Below, piece after piece: positions 1 through 10,215 of a stretch of DNA of 64,000 nt. The stretch is from Betaproteobacteria bacterium SCN1. Lineage in GTDB: Bacteria > Pseudomonadota > Gammaproteobacteria > Burkholderiales > Thiobacillaceae. The position numbers and the translations under genes were made by a program. The stretch spans positions 124,001 through 188,000 of the forward strand of contig WBSF01000002.1 in NCBI GenBank assembly GCA_008923315.1, written 5' to 3'. The stretch's first letter is position 1; each line of letters starts with the position of its first letter. The notes below the pieces were generated by a model. That model was not told where the DNA came from. It worked only from the letters and a program-made list of their open reading frames with translations, and ran no database searches.

Positions 1-1
1 G

Positions 2-736
2 CTGGCGTGCGTGCGCGCCTTGCATGCGGACTGGCGGGCAGGACGGGTCGATGCGGCCTGCGATGTGCCCCGCGATGCGATCGATACGCCCGGCCGGCCG
101 CACCGGCCCGATCTGGTGTCGCCGCACCAGGTGCCGCGGCGCCGGCCCGACACGCCTGCGGGGCGGGCTGCGCTCGTCCACGCGCTGGCACATATCGAAT
201 TCAATGCCATCAATCTTGCACTCGACGCGGCCCACCGTTTCGCGGGCATGCCGCGTGCCTACTATGACGACTGGCTCGGCGTCGCGGCGGAAGAGGCCCT
301 GCATTTCGAATTGCTGAATGCACACATGGCCGCGATGGGGCACGGTTACGGCGATCTGCCCGGGCACAATGGTCTGTGGGACATGGCGCTCAAGACCGCA
401 CATGATCCGCTGGTTCGCATGGCGCTGGTGCCGCGCGTGCTGGAAGCACGGGGTCTGGATGCGACGCCGCTGATCGTCGGCAAACTGCGCGCGGCGGGCG
501 ACGGCCGGCTGATCGAAATACTCGCGCTCATCGAGCACGACGAAATCGGTCACGTGGCCATCGGCAGCCACTGGTACGGCTATTTGTGCGCGCAGCGCGG
601 TCTGGAGGCCGATGCAACGTTTCGGCAACTGCTTGCCGACTACGATGCGCCGCCGCTGAGGCCGCCGTTCAATCTTGCCGCACGTCGCCGTGCCGGTTTC
701 AGCGAAGGAGAGCTGGCCTGGCTGACAACGCTGTAA
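2..736 (+). CDS. DUF455 family ferritin-like protein (5' truncated)
   Basis: The reading frame is open to the left edge, so the true start probably lies before the window; a GTG at 11 is the first possible start inside it. The translated part has a four-helix ferritin-like pattern with carboxylate/His clusters typical of di-iron proteins: EFNAINLALD, then EEALHFELL, then EHDEIGHVAIG. This matches the DUF455 family (COG2833), about 270 residues long and without a settled function. A di-iron oxidase or hydroxylase activity is inference from the fold. It converges on the next gene with a 16-base gap. Confidence 0.8.
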   Translation: MACVRALHADWRAGRVDAACDVPRDAIDTPGRPHRPDLVSPHQVPRRRPDTPAGRAALVHALAHIEFNAINLALDAAHRFAGMPRAYYDDWLGVAAEEALHFELLNAHMAAMGHGYGDLPGHNGLWDMALKTAHDPLVRMALVPRVLEARGLDATPLIVGKLRAAGDGRLIEILALIEHDEIGHVAIGSHWYGYLCAQRGLEADATFRQLLADYDAPPLRPPFNLAARRRAGFSEGELAWLTTL

Positions 737-752
737 GGTGCGTTGCGCGTGT

Positions 753-1229
753 TCAGAGCCCCAGCGGCGTAGCGGAAATCCGGACGGCGGCGCGTTGCCA
801 CAAAGCCTCGAAAGTCTGGTGTAAACGTGTGGCGCGTCCCGGATCGTCCGGATGCATGATGCCGTGCAGCGCGGCCTTGTCCGCACGCAGCAATATGCCG
901 TGCCGGTCGGCCAATGCGAACGCTTCGTCGGGCAAAGGCGTATCGGCTTCGGTCTGCCGGATTTCGAGTACATGCCCAAAATCGCGCAGCAGCCGCATGA
1001 GGCGTGGGCAGTCGCGTGTCAGATGGCGGGTGTCGTCGAACAGGCATTCGATGCGCCGTCCGCCGCCGGCTGCGCAAAACGCGCGCAGCACTGCATGACG
1101 ATCCGTGTCGTCGAGTGCCCAGGGCAAGGGCTCACGGTCGTACAGGCGGATCAGACGGTGCGCGCCGGCCAGCAGCGTGTCGAATGCGGCGCGGCCCTCG
1201 GCCGGAGTGTCGAAGGTTAGGGCATTCAT
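753..1229 (-). CDS. conserved hypothetical protein, roxA partner
   Basis: This is a 158-residue soluble protein with no signal peptide or membrane segment. Its ATG at 1229 overlaps the stop of the upstream roxA gene as ATGA, so the two are translationally coupled; a longer in-frame start at 1250 would lie inside roxA and is less likely. The N-terminal part (AHRLIRLYDREPLPWALDD) recalls small proteins with a PLD-like fold found next to this cupin gene in other Proteobacteria, possibly DUF7931, but I am not sure of the family. No function can be assigned. Confidence 0.75.
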   Translation of the reverse strand: MNALTFDTPAEGRAAFDTLLAGAHRLIRLYDREPLPWALDDTDRHAVLRAFCAAGGGRRIECLFDDTRHLTRDCPRLMRLLRDFGHVLEIRQTEADTPLPDEAFALADRHGILLRADKAALHGIMHPDDPGRATRLHQTFEALWQRAAVRISATPLGL

Positions 1230-2341
1230 GGTGCGGCGATCTCCAGCCACCCCGCCGCATACCAGTCGTAAAGACAGCCGGGCAGAGGGTCTGGAGAGGC
1301 GGGCAGCTCGCGTGTATCCGCCAGTCGTTGCAAGGCGGCGGATTCTTCGGGTGACGCGTCAAGCGCTTCGCCATTGATGTAAAAACGCATGCCGATGAAC
1401 AGCAGGCGTGAGCGGCGGTCGAGCCGCACTCCCTGCCTGCCGGCCTGTCGTTTGAATGCGGCCGGCGTAAGCGGTGTCTCGGGGGGATCGAAGAATACGC
1501 TGGGTTTCGGTTCGGAGAGATACAGCCCCGCAAAGTCGGCGACCGTCTGCCGGTCCCATTTGATCCGCCCGATCATGCGCTCGATCTGCACCAGCATCGC
1601 GCGGCCGATTTCGCCGGGGTGACGCTGCGGGTGAAGGCCGGGGTCGGCGTAGCGCCCGTCCAGGGTCACGGTGTCCTGCAAATGCATCAGGAAAGCGTGC
1701 GCCAGTTCCTCGGCGGTGGGCGCGCGAAAGCCGATCGAGTAGGTCGTACAGGCATCGACGGCCACACCGTGGTGAGCGATCTGTGGCGGCAGGTATAGCA
1801 TGTCGCCCGCCTCCAGCACCCATTCCGTTTCCGGTTCGAACCGGCGCAGGATTCTGAGTGGCGCGTCCGCCAGGCAAGTGAGATCGGTCTGCGCGCCGAT
1901 CTGCCAGCGGCGGCGCCCGGGCCCCTGCAGCAGGAACACGTCGTAGGAGTCGAAGTGCGGCCCCACGCTGCCGCCAGGCGCGGCGTAGCTGACCATGAGA
2001 TCGTCCAGCCGGGCATGCGGCACGAAATCGAAGCGGCGCAGCAGGGCGTCGGCTTCGGGCAAGTGGTGGTTGAGCGACTGCACCAGCAGCGTCCAGTGGG
2101 TTTTCGGCAGCCGTTTGAAATCGGCGGCGCGGAAGGGACCGTGGTCGAGCCGCCAGCGGCGGCCCCGGCCTTGCACCAGACGCGATTCGACGTCGTCCCG
2201 ACGGGCCAGTGATTGCATTTCGGCGGGCGTCAGCAGACCGGCGAAGCCGGGCACGGCGTTGCGGATCAGCAGCGGCTTCTTGTGCCAGTATTCACGCAGG
2301 AAGCGGGTGGGCGTGAGTCCGCCGAGCAAGGGGGTTTTCAT
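1226..2341 (-). CDS. roxA: ribosomal protein L16 arginine hydroxylase (JmjC cupin)
   Basis: This is a 371-residue JmjC/cupin 2-oxoglutarate- and Fe(II)-dependent oxygenase of the YcfD/RoxA family, which hydroxylates an arginine of 50S protein L16. The metal triad is visible: H129 and D131 in GPHFDSYD, and H190 in the PPQIAHHGV segment, matching the spacing in E. coli YcfD. The C-terminal winged-helix part is complete and length is normal. It is first in a two-gene operon with the small hypothetical protein and is divergent from bcp. A perfect TATAAT lies seven bases before its ATG and no Shine-Dalgarno is visible, so its mRNA may be leaderless. Confidence 0.93.
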   Translation of the reverse strand: MKTPLLGGLTPTRFLREYWHKKPLLIRNAVPGFAGLLTPAEMQSLARRDDVESRLVQGRGRRWRLDHGPFRAADFKRLPKTHWTLLVQSLNHHLPEADALLRRFDFVPHARLDDLMVSYAAPGGSVGPHFDSYDVFLLQGPGRRRWQIGAQTDLTCLADAPLRILRRFEPETEWVLEAGDMLYLPPQIAHHGVAVDACTTYSIGFRAPTAEELAHAFLMHLQDTVTLDGRYADPGLHPQRHPGEIGRAMLVQIERMIGRIKWDRQTVADFAGLYLSEPKPSVFFDPPETPLTPAAFKRQAGRQGVRLDRRSRLLFIGMRFYINGEALDASPEESAALQRLADTRELPASPDPLPGCLYDWYAAGWLEIAAP

Positions 2342-2409
2342 GCAAAAGATTATAGCGATGCGGCCGGATTTGCCCTGTAGAATGCGCCGAAAAACGCAGC
2401 GGAGCGAAC
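2342..2409. promoter_or_regulatory. divergent roxA/bcp promoter region
   Basis: The 68-base gap separates divergent roxA and bcp. On the minus strand TATAAT occupies 2354-2349, seven bases before the roxA ATG; no good -35 is seen at 17-18 bases. On the plus strand TAGAAT at 2378-2383 is a plausible -10 for bcp, again without a clear -35. Assignments are by consensus matching only. Confidence 0.45.
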
Positions 2410-2874
2410 ATGCTGAAGCCAGGAGATCGTGCCCCGGATTTTTCCAATCCGGACGCGGATATGAACATCGTCGAGCTGTCCCAGTTCATGGGCAAGATGA
2501 TCGTGCTGTATTTTTACGTCCGTGACGACACGCCCGGCTGCACGGCCGAAGCGATCGAATTTTCCGAACTGGAGAACGATTTCTCCAAACTGGGCGCGGT
2601 CGTGCTGGGCATCTCGCGCGACGATTGCATCAAGCACAGCGAATTCCGCGACAAGCACGGCATCAGCGTGCGTCTGCTGGCCGACAAGGAACAGGCGACC
2701 TGCGAGGCCTACGGTGTGCTGCAGGACAAGGAGGTGGACGGCGTCATGCGCAGGAGCATGGTGCGTTCCACCTTCGTCATCGACAAGCAGGGTGTCATCC
2801 GTCACGCCCTGTATGGTGTGTCCAGCCGCGGCCATGCGGCGGACGTGCTCCAACTGGTAAAGGATCTCAAGTGA
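2410..2874 (+). CDS. bcp: thiol peroxiredoxin, Bcp/PrxQ type
   Basis: This 154-residue AhpC/TSA-fold peroxiredoxin reduces hydroperoxides in the cytoplasm using thioredoxin. The peroxidatic cysteine is C44 in DDTPGCTAEAIEF. The residue five positions further on, where classic PrxQ enzymes carry the resolving cysteine, is isoleucine. C73 and C98 remain as possible resolving residues, or the enzyme may act by a one-cysteine mechanism. Its stop overlaps the GTG of the following slyD-type gene (GTGA), so the two are coupled. Confidence 0.93.
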   Translation: MLKPGDRAPDFSNPDADMNIVELSQFMGKMIVLYFYVRDDTPGCTAEAIEFSELENDFSKLGAVVLGISRDDCIKHSEFRDKHGISVRLLADKEQATCEAYGVLQDKEVDGVMRRSMVRSTFVIDKQGVIRHALYGVSSRGHAADVLQLVKDLK

Positions 2875-3353
2875 ATATTGGCAAGGATACGGTCGTCACT
2901 CTCACCTACGTCGTCCGCGATCTCGACGGGCGCATGCTCGAGGAAAGCGACGAGCCCGTGAGCTATCTGCATGGCGGCTACGACAACATTTTTCCGGCGG
3001 TCGAAAAAGCGCTCGAGGGCAAAGCCACCGGTGACAGCGTCGATCTCAAGCTGCAGCCGCCGGACGCTTTCGGCGATTACGACGAACAGCTCGTCCGCAT
3101 GGAGGCGCGCGACGCGTTCCCGGACAATGTCGAGGTCGGCATGCAGTTTGTCGGCGCACCGATCGACGGTGGCGAGGAAATGCTCTACACCGTGACGGAT
3201 ATCGCTGAAGACAAGATTGTGGTCGACGGCAACCATCCCTATGCGGGGCAATCGGTGCATTTTCAGTGCACCGTGACCGAGGTGCGCGCGGCCACCTCGG
3301 ACGAGGTGGCGCATCGCCATGCCCATGGTGCGCATGGCCATCACCACCATTGA
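2871..3353 (+). CDS. slyD: FKBP-type peptidyl-prolyl isomerase, SlyD type
   Basis: This is a 160-residue FKBP-type prolyl isomerase with the inserted IF chaperone domain, and it ends in a histidine-rich tail (HRHAHGAHGHHHH) that in SlyD binds nickel. The conserved start VTLTYVVRDLDG and the PHP-like segment VDGNHPYAGQ fit SlyD. The GTG start is set by the GTGA overlap with bcp, as the frame carries no ATG nearby. Likely roles are folding and nickel delivery; the pairing with bcp is by operon only. Confidence 0.92.
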   Translation: MNIGKDTVVTLTYVVRDLDGRMLEESDEPVSYLHGGYDNIFPAVEKALEGKATGDSVDLKLQPPDAFGDYDEQLVRMEARDAFPDNVEVGMQFVGAPIDGGEEMLYTVTDIAEDKIVVDGNHPYAGQSVHFQCTVTEVRAATSDEVAHRHAHGAHGHHHH

Positions 3354-3416
3354 ACGATCGGCGGGCCGCCGCCGGGCTGCTAAAATGACGGGCTCGCTTC
3401 GCATCGTTACCGCGTG

Positions 3417-4385
3417 ATGAAAACCACTTTCCTCGATTTCGAACAACCGATCGCCGAACTCGAAGCCAAGATCGAAGAGCTGCGCTTCGTACAGGACGAC
3501 TCGGCCCTCGACATCTCGGAAGAAATCCGCCGCCTGCAGAAAAAGAGCCAGACGCTCACCAAGGATATCTACGCCAAGCTGAGCGCCTGGCAGGTGTCGC
3601 AGGTGGCGCGTCATCCGCAGCGGCCCTACACGCTGGATTACGTGCAGGGCCTGTTCACGGAATTCTCCGAACTGCACGGCGACCGCGCCTTTGCCGACGA
3701 TGCCGCGATCGTTGGCGGCATGGCCCGCTTCAACGGCGAACCGGTCATGATCATTGGCCATCAGAAGGGCCGTGACACCAAGGAAAAGATCCACCGCAAT
3801 TTCGGCATGCCGCGCCCCGAAGGGTATCGCAAGGCCCTGCGCCTGATGCGGCTGGCCGAAAAATTCCGCATGCCCATCCTGACCTTCATCGACACGCCCG
3901 GCGCCTATCCGGGCATCGGCGCCGAGGAACGCGGGCAGTCGGAAGCCATCGCGCGCAATCTCTACGTGATGGCCGAGCTGAAGACGCCCGTCGTTTGTAC
4001 CATCGTCGGCGAGGGCGGCTCCGGGGGCGCGCTTGCGATCGGCGTAGGCGATCGCACGCTCATCCTGCAGTATTCGACCTATTCGGTCATCTCGCCCGAA
4101 GGCTGCGCCTCCATTCTCTGGAAAAGCGCCGACAAGGCCTCGGTTGCGGCGGAAACCCTGGGGATCACCGCCGATCGTCTCAAGAGCAACGGTCTGGTCG
4201 ACCGCATCGTCGAAGAGCCGCTGGGCGGCGCACAGCGCGACTGGGACGTCATGTTCCGCAACATGCGCCGTGCCCTAACCGACACGCTCGCCGAATTGCG
4301 CAAGCAGCCGCTGGACGATTTGCTGGACGCGCGCTACCGGCGTCTGCGGGCGTATGGCAGCTTCAAGGAAGTCCCCGCCAAATAA
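3417..4385 (+). CDS. accA: acetyl-CoA carboxylase carboxyltransferase subunit alpha
   Basis: This 322-residue alpha subunit of acetyl-CoA carboxylase transfers CO2 from carboxybiotin to acetyl-CoA, with AccD, in fatty acid synthesis. The family N-terminus [20 protein letters not shown] fixes the ATG at 3417, although a GTG lies directly before it at 3414. The crotonase-fold core includes the oxyanion segment [15 protein letters not shown] and [23 protein letters not shown] at 3381-3386 is a possible -10. The 3' end overlaps tilS by 32 bases in another frame. Confidence 0.97.
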   Translation: MKTTFLDFEQPIAELEAKIEELRFVQDDSALDISEEIRRLQKKSQTLTKDIYAKLSAWQVSQVARHPQRPYTLDYVQGLFTEFSELHGDRAFADDAAIVGGMARFNGEPVMIIGHQKGRDTKEKIHRNFGMPRPEGYRKALRLMRLAEKFRMPILTFIDTPGAYPGIGAEERGQSEAIARNLYVMAELKTPVVCTIVGEGGSGGALAIGVGDRTLILQYSTYSVISPEGCASILWKSADKASVAAETLGITADRLKSNGLVDRIVEEPLGGAQRDWDVMFRNMRRALTDTLAELRKQPLDDLLDARYRRLRAYGSFKEVPAK

Positions 4386-5718
4386 CGCCCTCGCCCGGAT
4401 CGAGGCGCACGTGGCAGACATGGTCGCGCGCCATGTGCCGGCGGGCGCGCGACTGTTATTGGGGTTTTCCGGGGGTCTCGATTCCTCTGTCCTGCTGCAT
4501 GTGCTGGCTGCGCTGCGTGCGCGTCATCCGTTCGCGCTGGCGGCGGTGCATGTGCATCATGGTCTGTCGCCGAACGCCGATGCCTGGGCGGATTTCTGTG
4601 TGCGAATGTGCGCCGCGCACGCGGTGCCGCTGACGCTTGCGCGTGTGAGAGTCGATTGCGACGATCCGGCGGGCATCGAAGGCGCGGCACGGCAGGCGCG
4701 TCGCCACGCGTTCGAGGCCTGTTCCGGCGATTTTCTGCTGACCGCCCAGCATCGGGACGATCAGGCCGAAACTTTTCTGCTGCAAGCCTTGCGAGGGGCA
4801 GGCCCCAAAGGTCTGGCGGCGATGGCCGAATGCCGGCGTCCGTCCGGATCGCGCCTGGTCCATTTGCGCCCCTTGCTGGCGGTGTCGCGCGAGGATCTGC
4901 ATGCGGCGGCATGTGCAGCGGGGATCGAATGGGTCGAGGATGAGAGCAACGCGGATACGCTTTACCGGCGCAACGCCCTGCGTCATCGCGTGCTGCCGGC
5001 CTTGCGCGAGCATTTTCCCGCTGCCGGTGCGGCTCTTGCGCGTGCGGCCGCGCACCAGGCCGAGGCGGCCGGCCTGCTGGACGAGCTGGCTCGGCTCGAT
5101 GCGGCGGGCAGCCTGACGGGTGAGCGGCTCGATTGCGCGGCGCTGGCGGCCTTGCCGCGCGCGCGCGCGCGTAATCTGCTGCGTTATTTCCTGGCCGGCC
5201 GCGGCGCGCGCATGCCTGGCGCGCGCCGTCTCGACGAAGCGCTGCGCCAGGTTTGCGACGCCCGTGCCGACGCACAAGTGCGCGTCGCGCTGGAAAATGC
5301 GGAGCTGCGCCGCTACCGGGGGGGCGCTTACGTGGTGGGCGCCATACCGTCGCCCGAGCCGCAGGTTTGGCTGGGTGAACCGGCATTGACGCTGCCCGGC
5401 CTGGGCACGCTGCATTTGCGCCGTGAAACCGGCCGGGGCCTGCCGGCCGAGGCGTTGGTGCCGGAGCGTACGGTGCTCGACGTGCGGCGTGGTGGCGAAC
5501 GGCTGCGCCTGGCGGCGGGCGCACCGACACGCAATCTGAAAACGCTGCTGCAGGCATGCGCACTGCCGCCGTGGGAACGCGAGCGCCTGCCGGTGCTGCG
5601 ACTGGAAGGCGCGGTGCTCTGGGCTGCCGGTTTCGGCGTGAACGCGGATTGGCAGGTGACGGCCGATGCACCGGGCTGGATGCCCGACTGGCGTCCGGCC
5701 GCGGCGGACAGCGCATAG
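4354..5718 (+). CDS. tilS: tRNA(Ile)-lysidine synthase
   Basis: This 454-residue N-type ATP pyrophosphatase lysidinylates C34 of tRNA-Ile(CAU), changing both codon and amino acid identity. The PP-loop SGGLDSS occupies residues 39-45, followed by [35 protein letters not shown] and the C-terminal TilS domain, which contains [11 protein letters not shown] and the NLKTLLQ segment. The ATG at 4354 overlaps accA, which fits the accA-tilS pairing common in betaproteobacteria. A later start is not needed for any domain. Confidence 0.95.
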   Translation: MAASRKSPPNNALARIEAHVADMVARHVPAGARLLLGFSGGLDSSVLLHVLAALRARHPFALAAVHVHHGLSPNADAWADFCVRMCAAHAVPLTLARVRVDCDDPAGIEGAARQARRHAFEACSGDFLLTAQHRDDQAETFLLQALRGAGPKGLAAMAECRRPSGSRLVHLRPLLAVSREDLHAAACAAGIEWVEDESNADTLYRRNALRHRVLPALREHFPAAGAALARAAAHQAEAAGLLDELARLDAAGSLTGERLDCAALAALPRARARNLLRYFLAGRGARMPGARRLDEALRQVCDARADAQVRVALENAELRRYRGGAYVVGAIPSPEPQVWLGEPALTLPGLGTLHLRRETGRGLPAEALVPERTVLDVRRGGERLRLAAGAPTRNLKTLLQACALPPWERERLPVLRLEGAVLWAAGFGVNADWQVTADAPGWMPDWRPAAADSA

Positions 5719-5832
5719 ATGCCGTTTGGGCATGGGCCGCACGGCGAGACAGACCGGGGGCGCCGTGCTATCCTAGCGGGCTGATTTTCATCGTTTTTTA
5801 TCCACTATTTCCATCCCGTCTGGAGCAAGCAC

Positions 5833-6261
5833 ATGGCCGTTCAGCGCACCTTTTCCATCATCAAGCCCGATGCCGTCAAAAAGAACGTGATCGGCAAGAT
5901 CGTCAGCCGTTTCGAATCCAACGGCCTGAAGGTCGTGGCGTCCCGGATGAAGCATCTGTCGCGCCAGGAAGCCGAAGGTTTCTATGCCGTCCACAAGGAG
6001 CGTCCCTTCTTCAAGGACCTCGTCGAATTCATGATGTCCGGCCCCGTCGTGCTGCAGGTGCTGGAAGGCGAGGACGCCATCGCCAAGAACCGTGCCCTCA
6101 TGGGCGCCACCGATCCGAAGAAGGCCGAACCGGGCACCATCCGCGCCGATTTTGCCGAGAGCATCGACGCCAATGCCGTGCACGGTTCCGACGCACCCGA
6201 GACGGCCGCAACCGAGATCGCCTTCTTCTTCCCCGCCTGCGAAGTCTACGCGGGCCGCTGA
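5833..6261 (+). CDS. ndk: nucleoside diphosphate kinase
   Basis: This 142-residue NDP kinase moves the gamma phosphate of ATP to other NDPs through a phosphohistidine. The active histidine is H117 in NAVHGSD, and the N-terminal FSIIKPDAV motif is intact. It heads the conserved ndk-rlmN-pilW-rodZ-ispG-hisS-yfgM-bamB-der string. The preceding 114-base gap carries T-rich sequence and probably its promoter; a TATCCT at about 5770 could be a -10. Confidence 0.97.
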   Translation: MAVQRTFSIIKPDAVKKNVIGKIVSRFESNGLKVVASRMKHLSRQEAEGFYAVHKERPFFKDLVEFMMSGPVVLQVLEGEDAIAKNRALMGATDPKKAEPGTIRADFAESIDANAVHGSDAPETAATEIAFFFPACEVYAGR

Positions 6262-6269
6262 GCCCCTCG

Positions 6270-7373
6270 ATGCCGCAGAATCTGCTCGATTTCGACCTCG
6301 AAGGCCTGACCGCCTGGTTCGCCGAGCGCGGCGAGAAGCCCTTCCGCGCCCGTCAGGTGTTCCGCTGGATCCACCAGTCGGGCGTGGCCGATTTCGCGCA
6401 GATGACCGATATCGCCAAGTCGCTGCGCGAAAAGCTCGCGGCGGAAGCCGAAGTCCGGGCGCCCGGGATCAGGCTCGCGCATGCGTCGAGCGACGGTACG
6501 CGCAAGTGGCTGTTCGAGGTGGGCGTCGGCAACGGCGTCGAGACGGTGTTCATTCCAGAGGACGACCGCGGCACCCTGTGCGTGTCGTCCCAGGTCGGTT
6601 GCGCCCTCGAATGCACCTTCTGTTCGACCGGCCGTCAGGGATTCAACCGCAATCTGACCGTGGCCGAGATCGTCGGCCAGCTCTGGGTTGCGCAGCACAG
6701 CCTGAAGACGGGGCCGAACCGCATTACCGGCTCGATCGATCCGCGTCCGGTTTCGAACGTGGTGATGATGGGCATGGGCGAGCCGCTCGCGAATTTCGAG
6801 AATGTGGTGACGGCGCTGCACGTGATGCTCGACGACCATGCCTATGGCCTGTCGCGGCGGCGCGTGACCGTCTCCACTTCGGGCATCGTGCCGGCGATGG
6901 ACCGGCTGGCGGAACGCTGCCCGGTGGCCCTGGCGGTGTCGCTGCACGCCCCGAACGACGCCCTGCGCGACGTACTGGTGCCGATCAACAGGAAATATCC
7001 GCTGGCCGAATTGATGGCGGCGTGCCGCCGCTACCTCGTCCACGCGCCGCGCGATTTCGTCACCTTCGAATACGTGCTGCTGGCGGGCGTGAACGACACA
7101 CCGGTGCACGCGCGGCAACTGGTCGAACTGGTGCGCGACGTGCCCTGCAAATTCAACCTGATTCCCTTCAATCCTTTCCCCGACTCGGGCTACGACAAAC
7201 CGCGTGCCGACGCACAGCGGGCGTTCCGTGAAATCCTGCAGGACGCGGGCTACGTGGCGACGACGCGCAAGACGCGCGGCGACGACATCGATGCGGCCTG
7301 CGGCCAGCTGGCGGGACGTGTCGCGGACAAGAGTGGCCGGGTGATCCGGCGCATCCAGAAGGAGGCGGCATGA
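6270..7373 (+). CDS. rlmN: dual-specificity 23S rRNA/tRNA adenine-C2 methyltransferase
   Basis: This 367-residue radical SAM enzyme methylates C2 of A2503 in 23S rRNA and A37 in some tRNAs. The [4Fe-4S] ligands are C111, C115 and C118 in CALECTFC. The [12 protein letters not shown] and [11 protein letters not shown] motifs and the C-terminal active cysteine in [11 protein letters not shown] are present. The ATG at 6270 is eight bases after ndk. Its stop overlaps the ATG of pilW (ATGA). Confidence 0.96.
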   Translation: MPQNLLDFDLEGLTAWFAERGEKPFRARQVFRWIHQSGVADFAQMTDIAKSLREKLAAEAEVRAPGIRLAHASSDGTRKWLFEVGVGNGVETVFIPEDDRGTLCVSSQVGCALECTFCSTGRQGFNRNLTVAEIVGQLWVAQHSLKTGPNRITGSIDPRPVSNVVMMGMGEPLANFENVVTALHVMLDDHAYGLSRRRVTVSTSGIVPAMDRLAERCPVALAVSLHAPNDALRDVLVPINRKYPLAELMAACRRYLVHAPRDFVTFEYVLLAGVNDTPVHARQLVELVRDVPCKFNLIPFNPFPDSGYDKPRADAQRAFREILQDAGYVATTRKTRGDDIDAACGQLAGRVADKSGRVIRRIQKEAA

Positions 7374-8146
7374 AGAAACGAAGCCTGCTGGCCGCAGCCC
7401 TGCTGCTTCTCGGCGGCTGCGCGGCGCAACCCGGCGGAGGCGGACTGGAGCCGTCCGCCACGCCGGCCGACAGCGACGCGCGCGCGCGCGCGAAAGTCTT
7501 CACCGAGCTGGCGACGGCGTACTACGCCCGCGCGTCCTACAAGGTCGCGCTGGAAGAGCTGCGCAAGGCGATCCTGATCGACAACCGCTACGGCCCGGCC
7601 TACAACGTGTTCGGCCTGATCTACATGGAACTGGCGGAAGACAAGCTGGCCGAGGAGAATTTCAGGCGCGCGCTCGAACTGGACCGTACCGATTCGGAAG
7701 CGCGCAACAATTACGGCTGGTTTCTGTGCTCCCGGGGACGCTACGACGAGGGCCTCGAACAGTTCAGCGCCGCGTTGCGCAATCCGCTCTATGCCCAGCC
7801 CGAGCTGGCGATGGCCAATGCCGGCGAGTGCGCCGAGCGGAAAGGCGACCTTGCGTTGGCCGAAGCCAATTTCGGCAAGTCGCTGAAGCTCCAGCCCGAC
7901 AATCCGAATACCGTGCTGCGCATGGCGGCGCTGCGTTTCCGCCAGGACCGACTGCCCGATGCGCAGCGTTTGCTGGCGCGTTACGAGGAACTGTCGCCCC
8001 CCACCGCCGCGAGCCTGTGGCTGGGGGTGCGCGTCGAACGCAAGCTGGGCGACCGCGCGCAGGAGGCGGCCTATGGCCTGCAACTGCGCAAGCGTTTCCC
8101 CAACTCGAGCGAGGCGGGGCTGTTGCAATCGGGGCAGTACGAATGA
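7370..8146 (+). CDS. pilW: type IV pilus biogenesis lipoprotein PilW (PilF), TPR
   Basis: This 258-residue outer-membrane lipoprotein is the pilotin that takes the PilQ secretin to the outer membrane. The lipobox LLGGC puts the lipidated cysteine at C17. The rest is tetratricopeptide repeats, seen as [39 protein letters not shown] and [11 protein letters not shown] segments. It lies between rlmN and rodZ with four-base overlaps on both sides, the usual place for pilW in Beta- and Gammaproteobacteria. Confidence 0.92.
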   Translation: MKKRSLLAAALLLLGGCAAQPGGGGLEPSATPADSDARARAKVFTELATAYYARASYKVALEELRKAILIDNRYGPAYNVFGLIYMELAEDKLAEENFRRALELDRTDSEARNNYGWFLCSRGRYDEGLEQFSAALRNPLYAQPELAMANAGECAERKGDLALAEANFGKSLKLQPDNPNTVLRMAALRFRQDRLPDAQRLLARYEELSPPTAASLWLGVRVERKLGDRAQEAAYGLQLRKRFPNSSEAGLLQSGQYE

Positions 8147-8976
8147 ACGACGCCGTCGCCGCGTTTCCGGTGGGACAGGCCCTGCGCGACGCGCGCGAGG
8201 CGCAGGGCCTGTCGGTCGAAGACGTGGCCAACCGGCTGCGCCTCATGCATCGCCAGATCGATGCGATGGAAACCGGCGATTTCGCGAGCCTCGGACAGCC
8301 GGTGTTCGCACGCGGTTTCGTGCGCAATTACGCCCGTCTGCTGGGACTCGATCCCGATCCCATGCTGGCCCGCATGGTCGGTGCGCCGGCTGCCCCCGCG
8401 CCCGTCAGCCGCGATGCGCCGCCGCCGCCCAGCCACTGGCTGACCTCGCCCTGGCTGATTCTGCTGCTGCTGGGCGTGCTGCTGGCGGCCGCCGTACCCA
8501 TCGGCCTCTACTGGTGGCTGAACAGCGGCGCAGACGAGGACATGCCGCCCAGACCCATGCGGAACAGTGTGCCGCTTGCCTCCGCGCCGCCGGCTCCGGC
8601 GGTTGCGTCGTCCGTCGAAACTCCGGTGCAGACCGAGTCCGGCACGGCCGATTCCCCGGCCGCCGTCGAACCGGCGGCATCTGCCGGGCAGGCTGAGGCG
8701 GCATCCGAGCCGCCGGCGGAAACGCCGGCCGCAACGACCAGCGTCGTGCATCTCGACTTCGGTGGCGAATCCTGGGTCGAGATCAAGGATGCCAGTGGCC
8801 GCATGCTGATGCGGCAGCTCAATCCGCCGGGCAGCAGTGTCGACATCAAGGGCCAGCCGCCGTTCGACATGGTGGTCGGCAATGCCGCACAAGTTCGCAT
8901 GACCTACAACAATCGTCCCATCGATCTCGCGCCGTTCGTCGACGTGTCGGTGGCGCGTTTCACGCTGGAAGAATAG
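8143..8976 (+). CDS. rodZ: RodZ-like cytoskeletal/HTH membrane protein
   Basis: This 277-residue protein has an N-terminal cytoplasmic helix-turn-helix (residues about 8-70: ALRDAREAQGLSVEDVANRL), one membrane span near residues 103-125, a Pro/Ala-rich linker, and a periplasmic DUF4115 domain (SWVEIKDASGRMLM onward). This is the RodZ layout; RodZ links MreB to the cell-wall elongation machinery. The start overlaps the pilW stop as ATGA. The low-complexity linker at roughly residues 130-195 is probably disordered. Confidence 0.9.
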   Translation: MNDAVAAFPVGQALRDAREAQGLSVEDVANRLRLMHRQIDAMETGDFASLGQPVFARGFVRNYARLLGLDPDPMLARMVGAPAAPAPVSRDAPPPPSHWLTSPWLILLLLGVLLAAAVPIGLYWWLNSGADEDMPPRPMRNSVPLASAPPAPAVASSVETPVQTESGTADSPAAVEPAASAGQAEAASEPPAETPAATTSVVHLDFGGESWVEIKDASGRMLMRQLNPPGSSVDIKGQPPFDMVVGNAAQVRMTYNNRPIDLAPFVDVSVARFTLEE

Positions 8977-8985
8977 ACACCCGCC

Positions 8986-10209
8986 ATGTCCCAGATTGTC
9001 AGACGTCCCACCCGTCAGGTGCGGATCGGCCCGGTACGGGTCGGGGGCGACGCGCCCGTGGCGGTGCAGTCGATGACCAACACCGATACGGTTGACGTTA
9101 CCGGCACCGTCAAGCAGGTTCAGGCGCTGGCCGAGGCCGGGTCCGAACTGGTACGGCTCACGGTCAACTCGCTGGAGGCCGCCGCCGCGGTGCCGCGCAT
9201 CCGCGAGCGGCTCGACGTGCTGGGCTGTCGCGTGCCGCTGATCGGCGATTTTCATTTCAACGGCCACAAGCTGCTGACGCAGGTGCCCGAATGCGCGCAG
9301 GCGCTCGCCAAGCTGCGCATCAATCCGGGCAACATCGGGCGCGGTACGAAGCGCGACGAACAGTTCGCCACGCTGATCGAAATCGCCTGTCGCTACGACA
9401 AGCCGGTGCGCATCGGCGTCAACTGGGGCAGCCTCGATCAGGCCATCGCTGCGCGCCTGATGGATGAGAACGCCCGGCGTGTCCAGCCCGAGGAGGCCGA
9501 AGTCGTGATGCGCCGCGCGATGGTCGTGTCCGCGCTGGAATCGGCGAAAAAAGCCGAGGAATTCGGTCTCGGCGGCGACCGGATCATTCTGTCGTGCAAG
9601 ATGAGCCGGGTGCAGGACCTGATCGCGGTGTACCGCGATCTCGCGTCGCAATGCGACTATCCGCTGCACCTCGGTCTGACCGAAGCCGGCATGGGCAGCA
9701 AGGGCGTCGTCGCCTCGACTGCCGCGCTGGCCGTGCTGCTGCAGGACGGTATCGGCGATACCATCCGGATTTCGCTCACGCCCGAGCCCGGCGGCGACCG
9801 CACGCAGGAGGTGCGCGTCGGCCAGGAAATCCTGCAATCGCTGGGTCTGCGGGCCTTCACGCCACAGGTCAGCGCCTGCCCGGGCTGCGGCCGCACCACT
9901 TCGACCGTGTTCCAGGAACTTGCGGCCGACATCGAGACCTATCTGCGCAGGCAGATGCCGGTCTGGCGCAGCCAGTACCCGGGTGTCGAAGCCATGCAGG
10001 TCGCAGTGATGGGCTGCGTGGTCAACGGGCCCGGCGAATCCAAGCACGCCAATATCGGCATTTCGCTGCCCGGCACCGGCGAAGTGCCGGTGGCGCCGGT
10101 CTATGTCGACGGCGAAAAGACCGTCACCCTGAAAGGCGAGCGCATTGCGGCTGAATTTCAGGCCATCGTCGAGGACTACGTGCAACGGCGTTACGGCCGG
10201 GCGGCGTGA
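8986..10209 (+). CDS. ispG: 4-hydroxy-3-methylbut-2-en-1-yl diphosphate synthase
   Basis: This 407-residue [4Fe-4S] enzyme performs the penultimate MEP-pathway step, converting MEcPP to HMBPP. Cluster ligands are C298 and C301 in [10 protein letters not shown] and C344 in [11 protein letters not shown]. The opening [20 protein letters not shown] and the SMTNTDT motif are typical. Position after rodZ and before hisS is the conserved order. Confidence 0.97.
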   Translation: MSQIVRRPTRQVRIGPVRVGGDAPVAVQSMTNTDTVDVTGTVKQVQALAEAGSELVRLTVNSLEAAAAVPRIRERLDVLGCRVPLIGDFHFNGHKLLTQVPECAQALAKLRINPGNIGRGTKRDEQFATLIEIACRYDKPVRIGVNWGSLDQAIAARLMDENARRVQPEEAEVVMRRAMVVSALESAKKAEEFGLGGDRIILSCKMSRVQDLIAVYRDLASQCDYPLHLGLTEAGMGSKGVVASTAALAVLLQDGIGDTIRISLTPEPGGDRTQEVRVGQEILQSLGLRAFTPQVSACPGCGRTTSTVFQELAADIETYLRRQMPVWRSQYPGVEAMQVAVMGCVVNGPGESKHANIGISLPGTGEVPVAPVYVDGEKTVTLKGERIAAEFQAIVEDYVQRRYGRAA

Positions 10210-10215
10210 GGACGC

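Noticed and set aside
3414-3416. GTG as accA start
   Set aside because: The adjacent ATG at 3417 gives the family N-terminus exactly; the GTG would add one residue.
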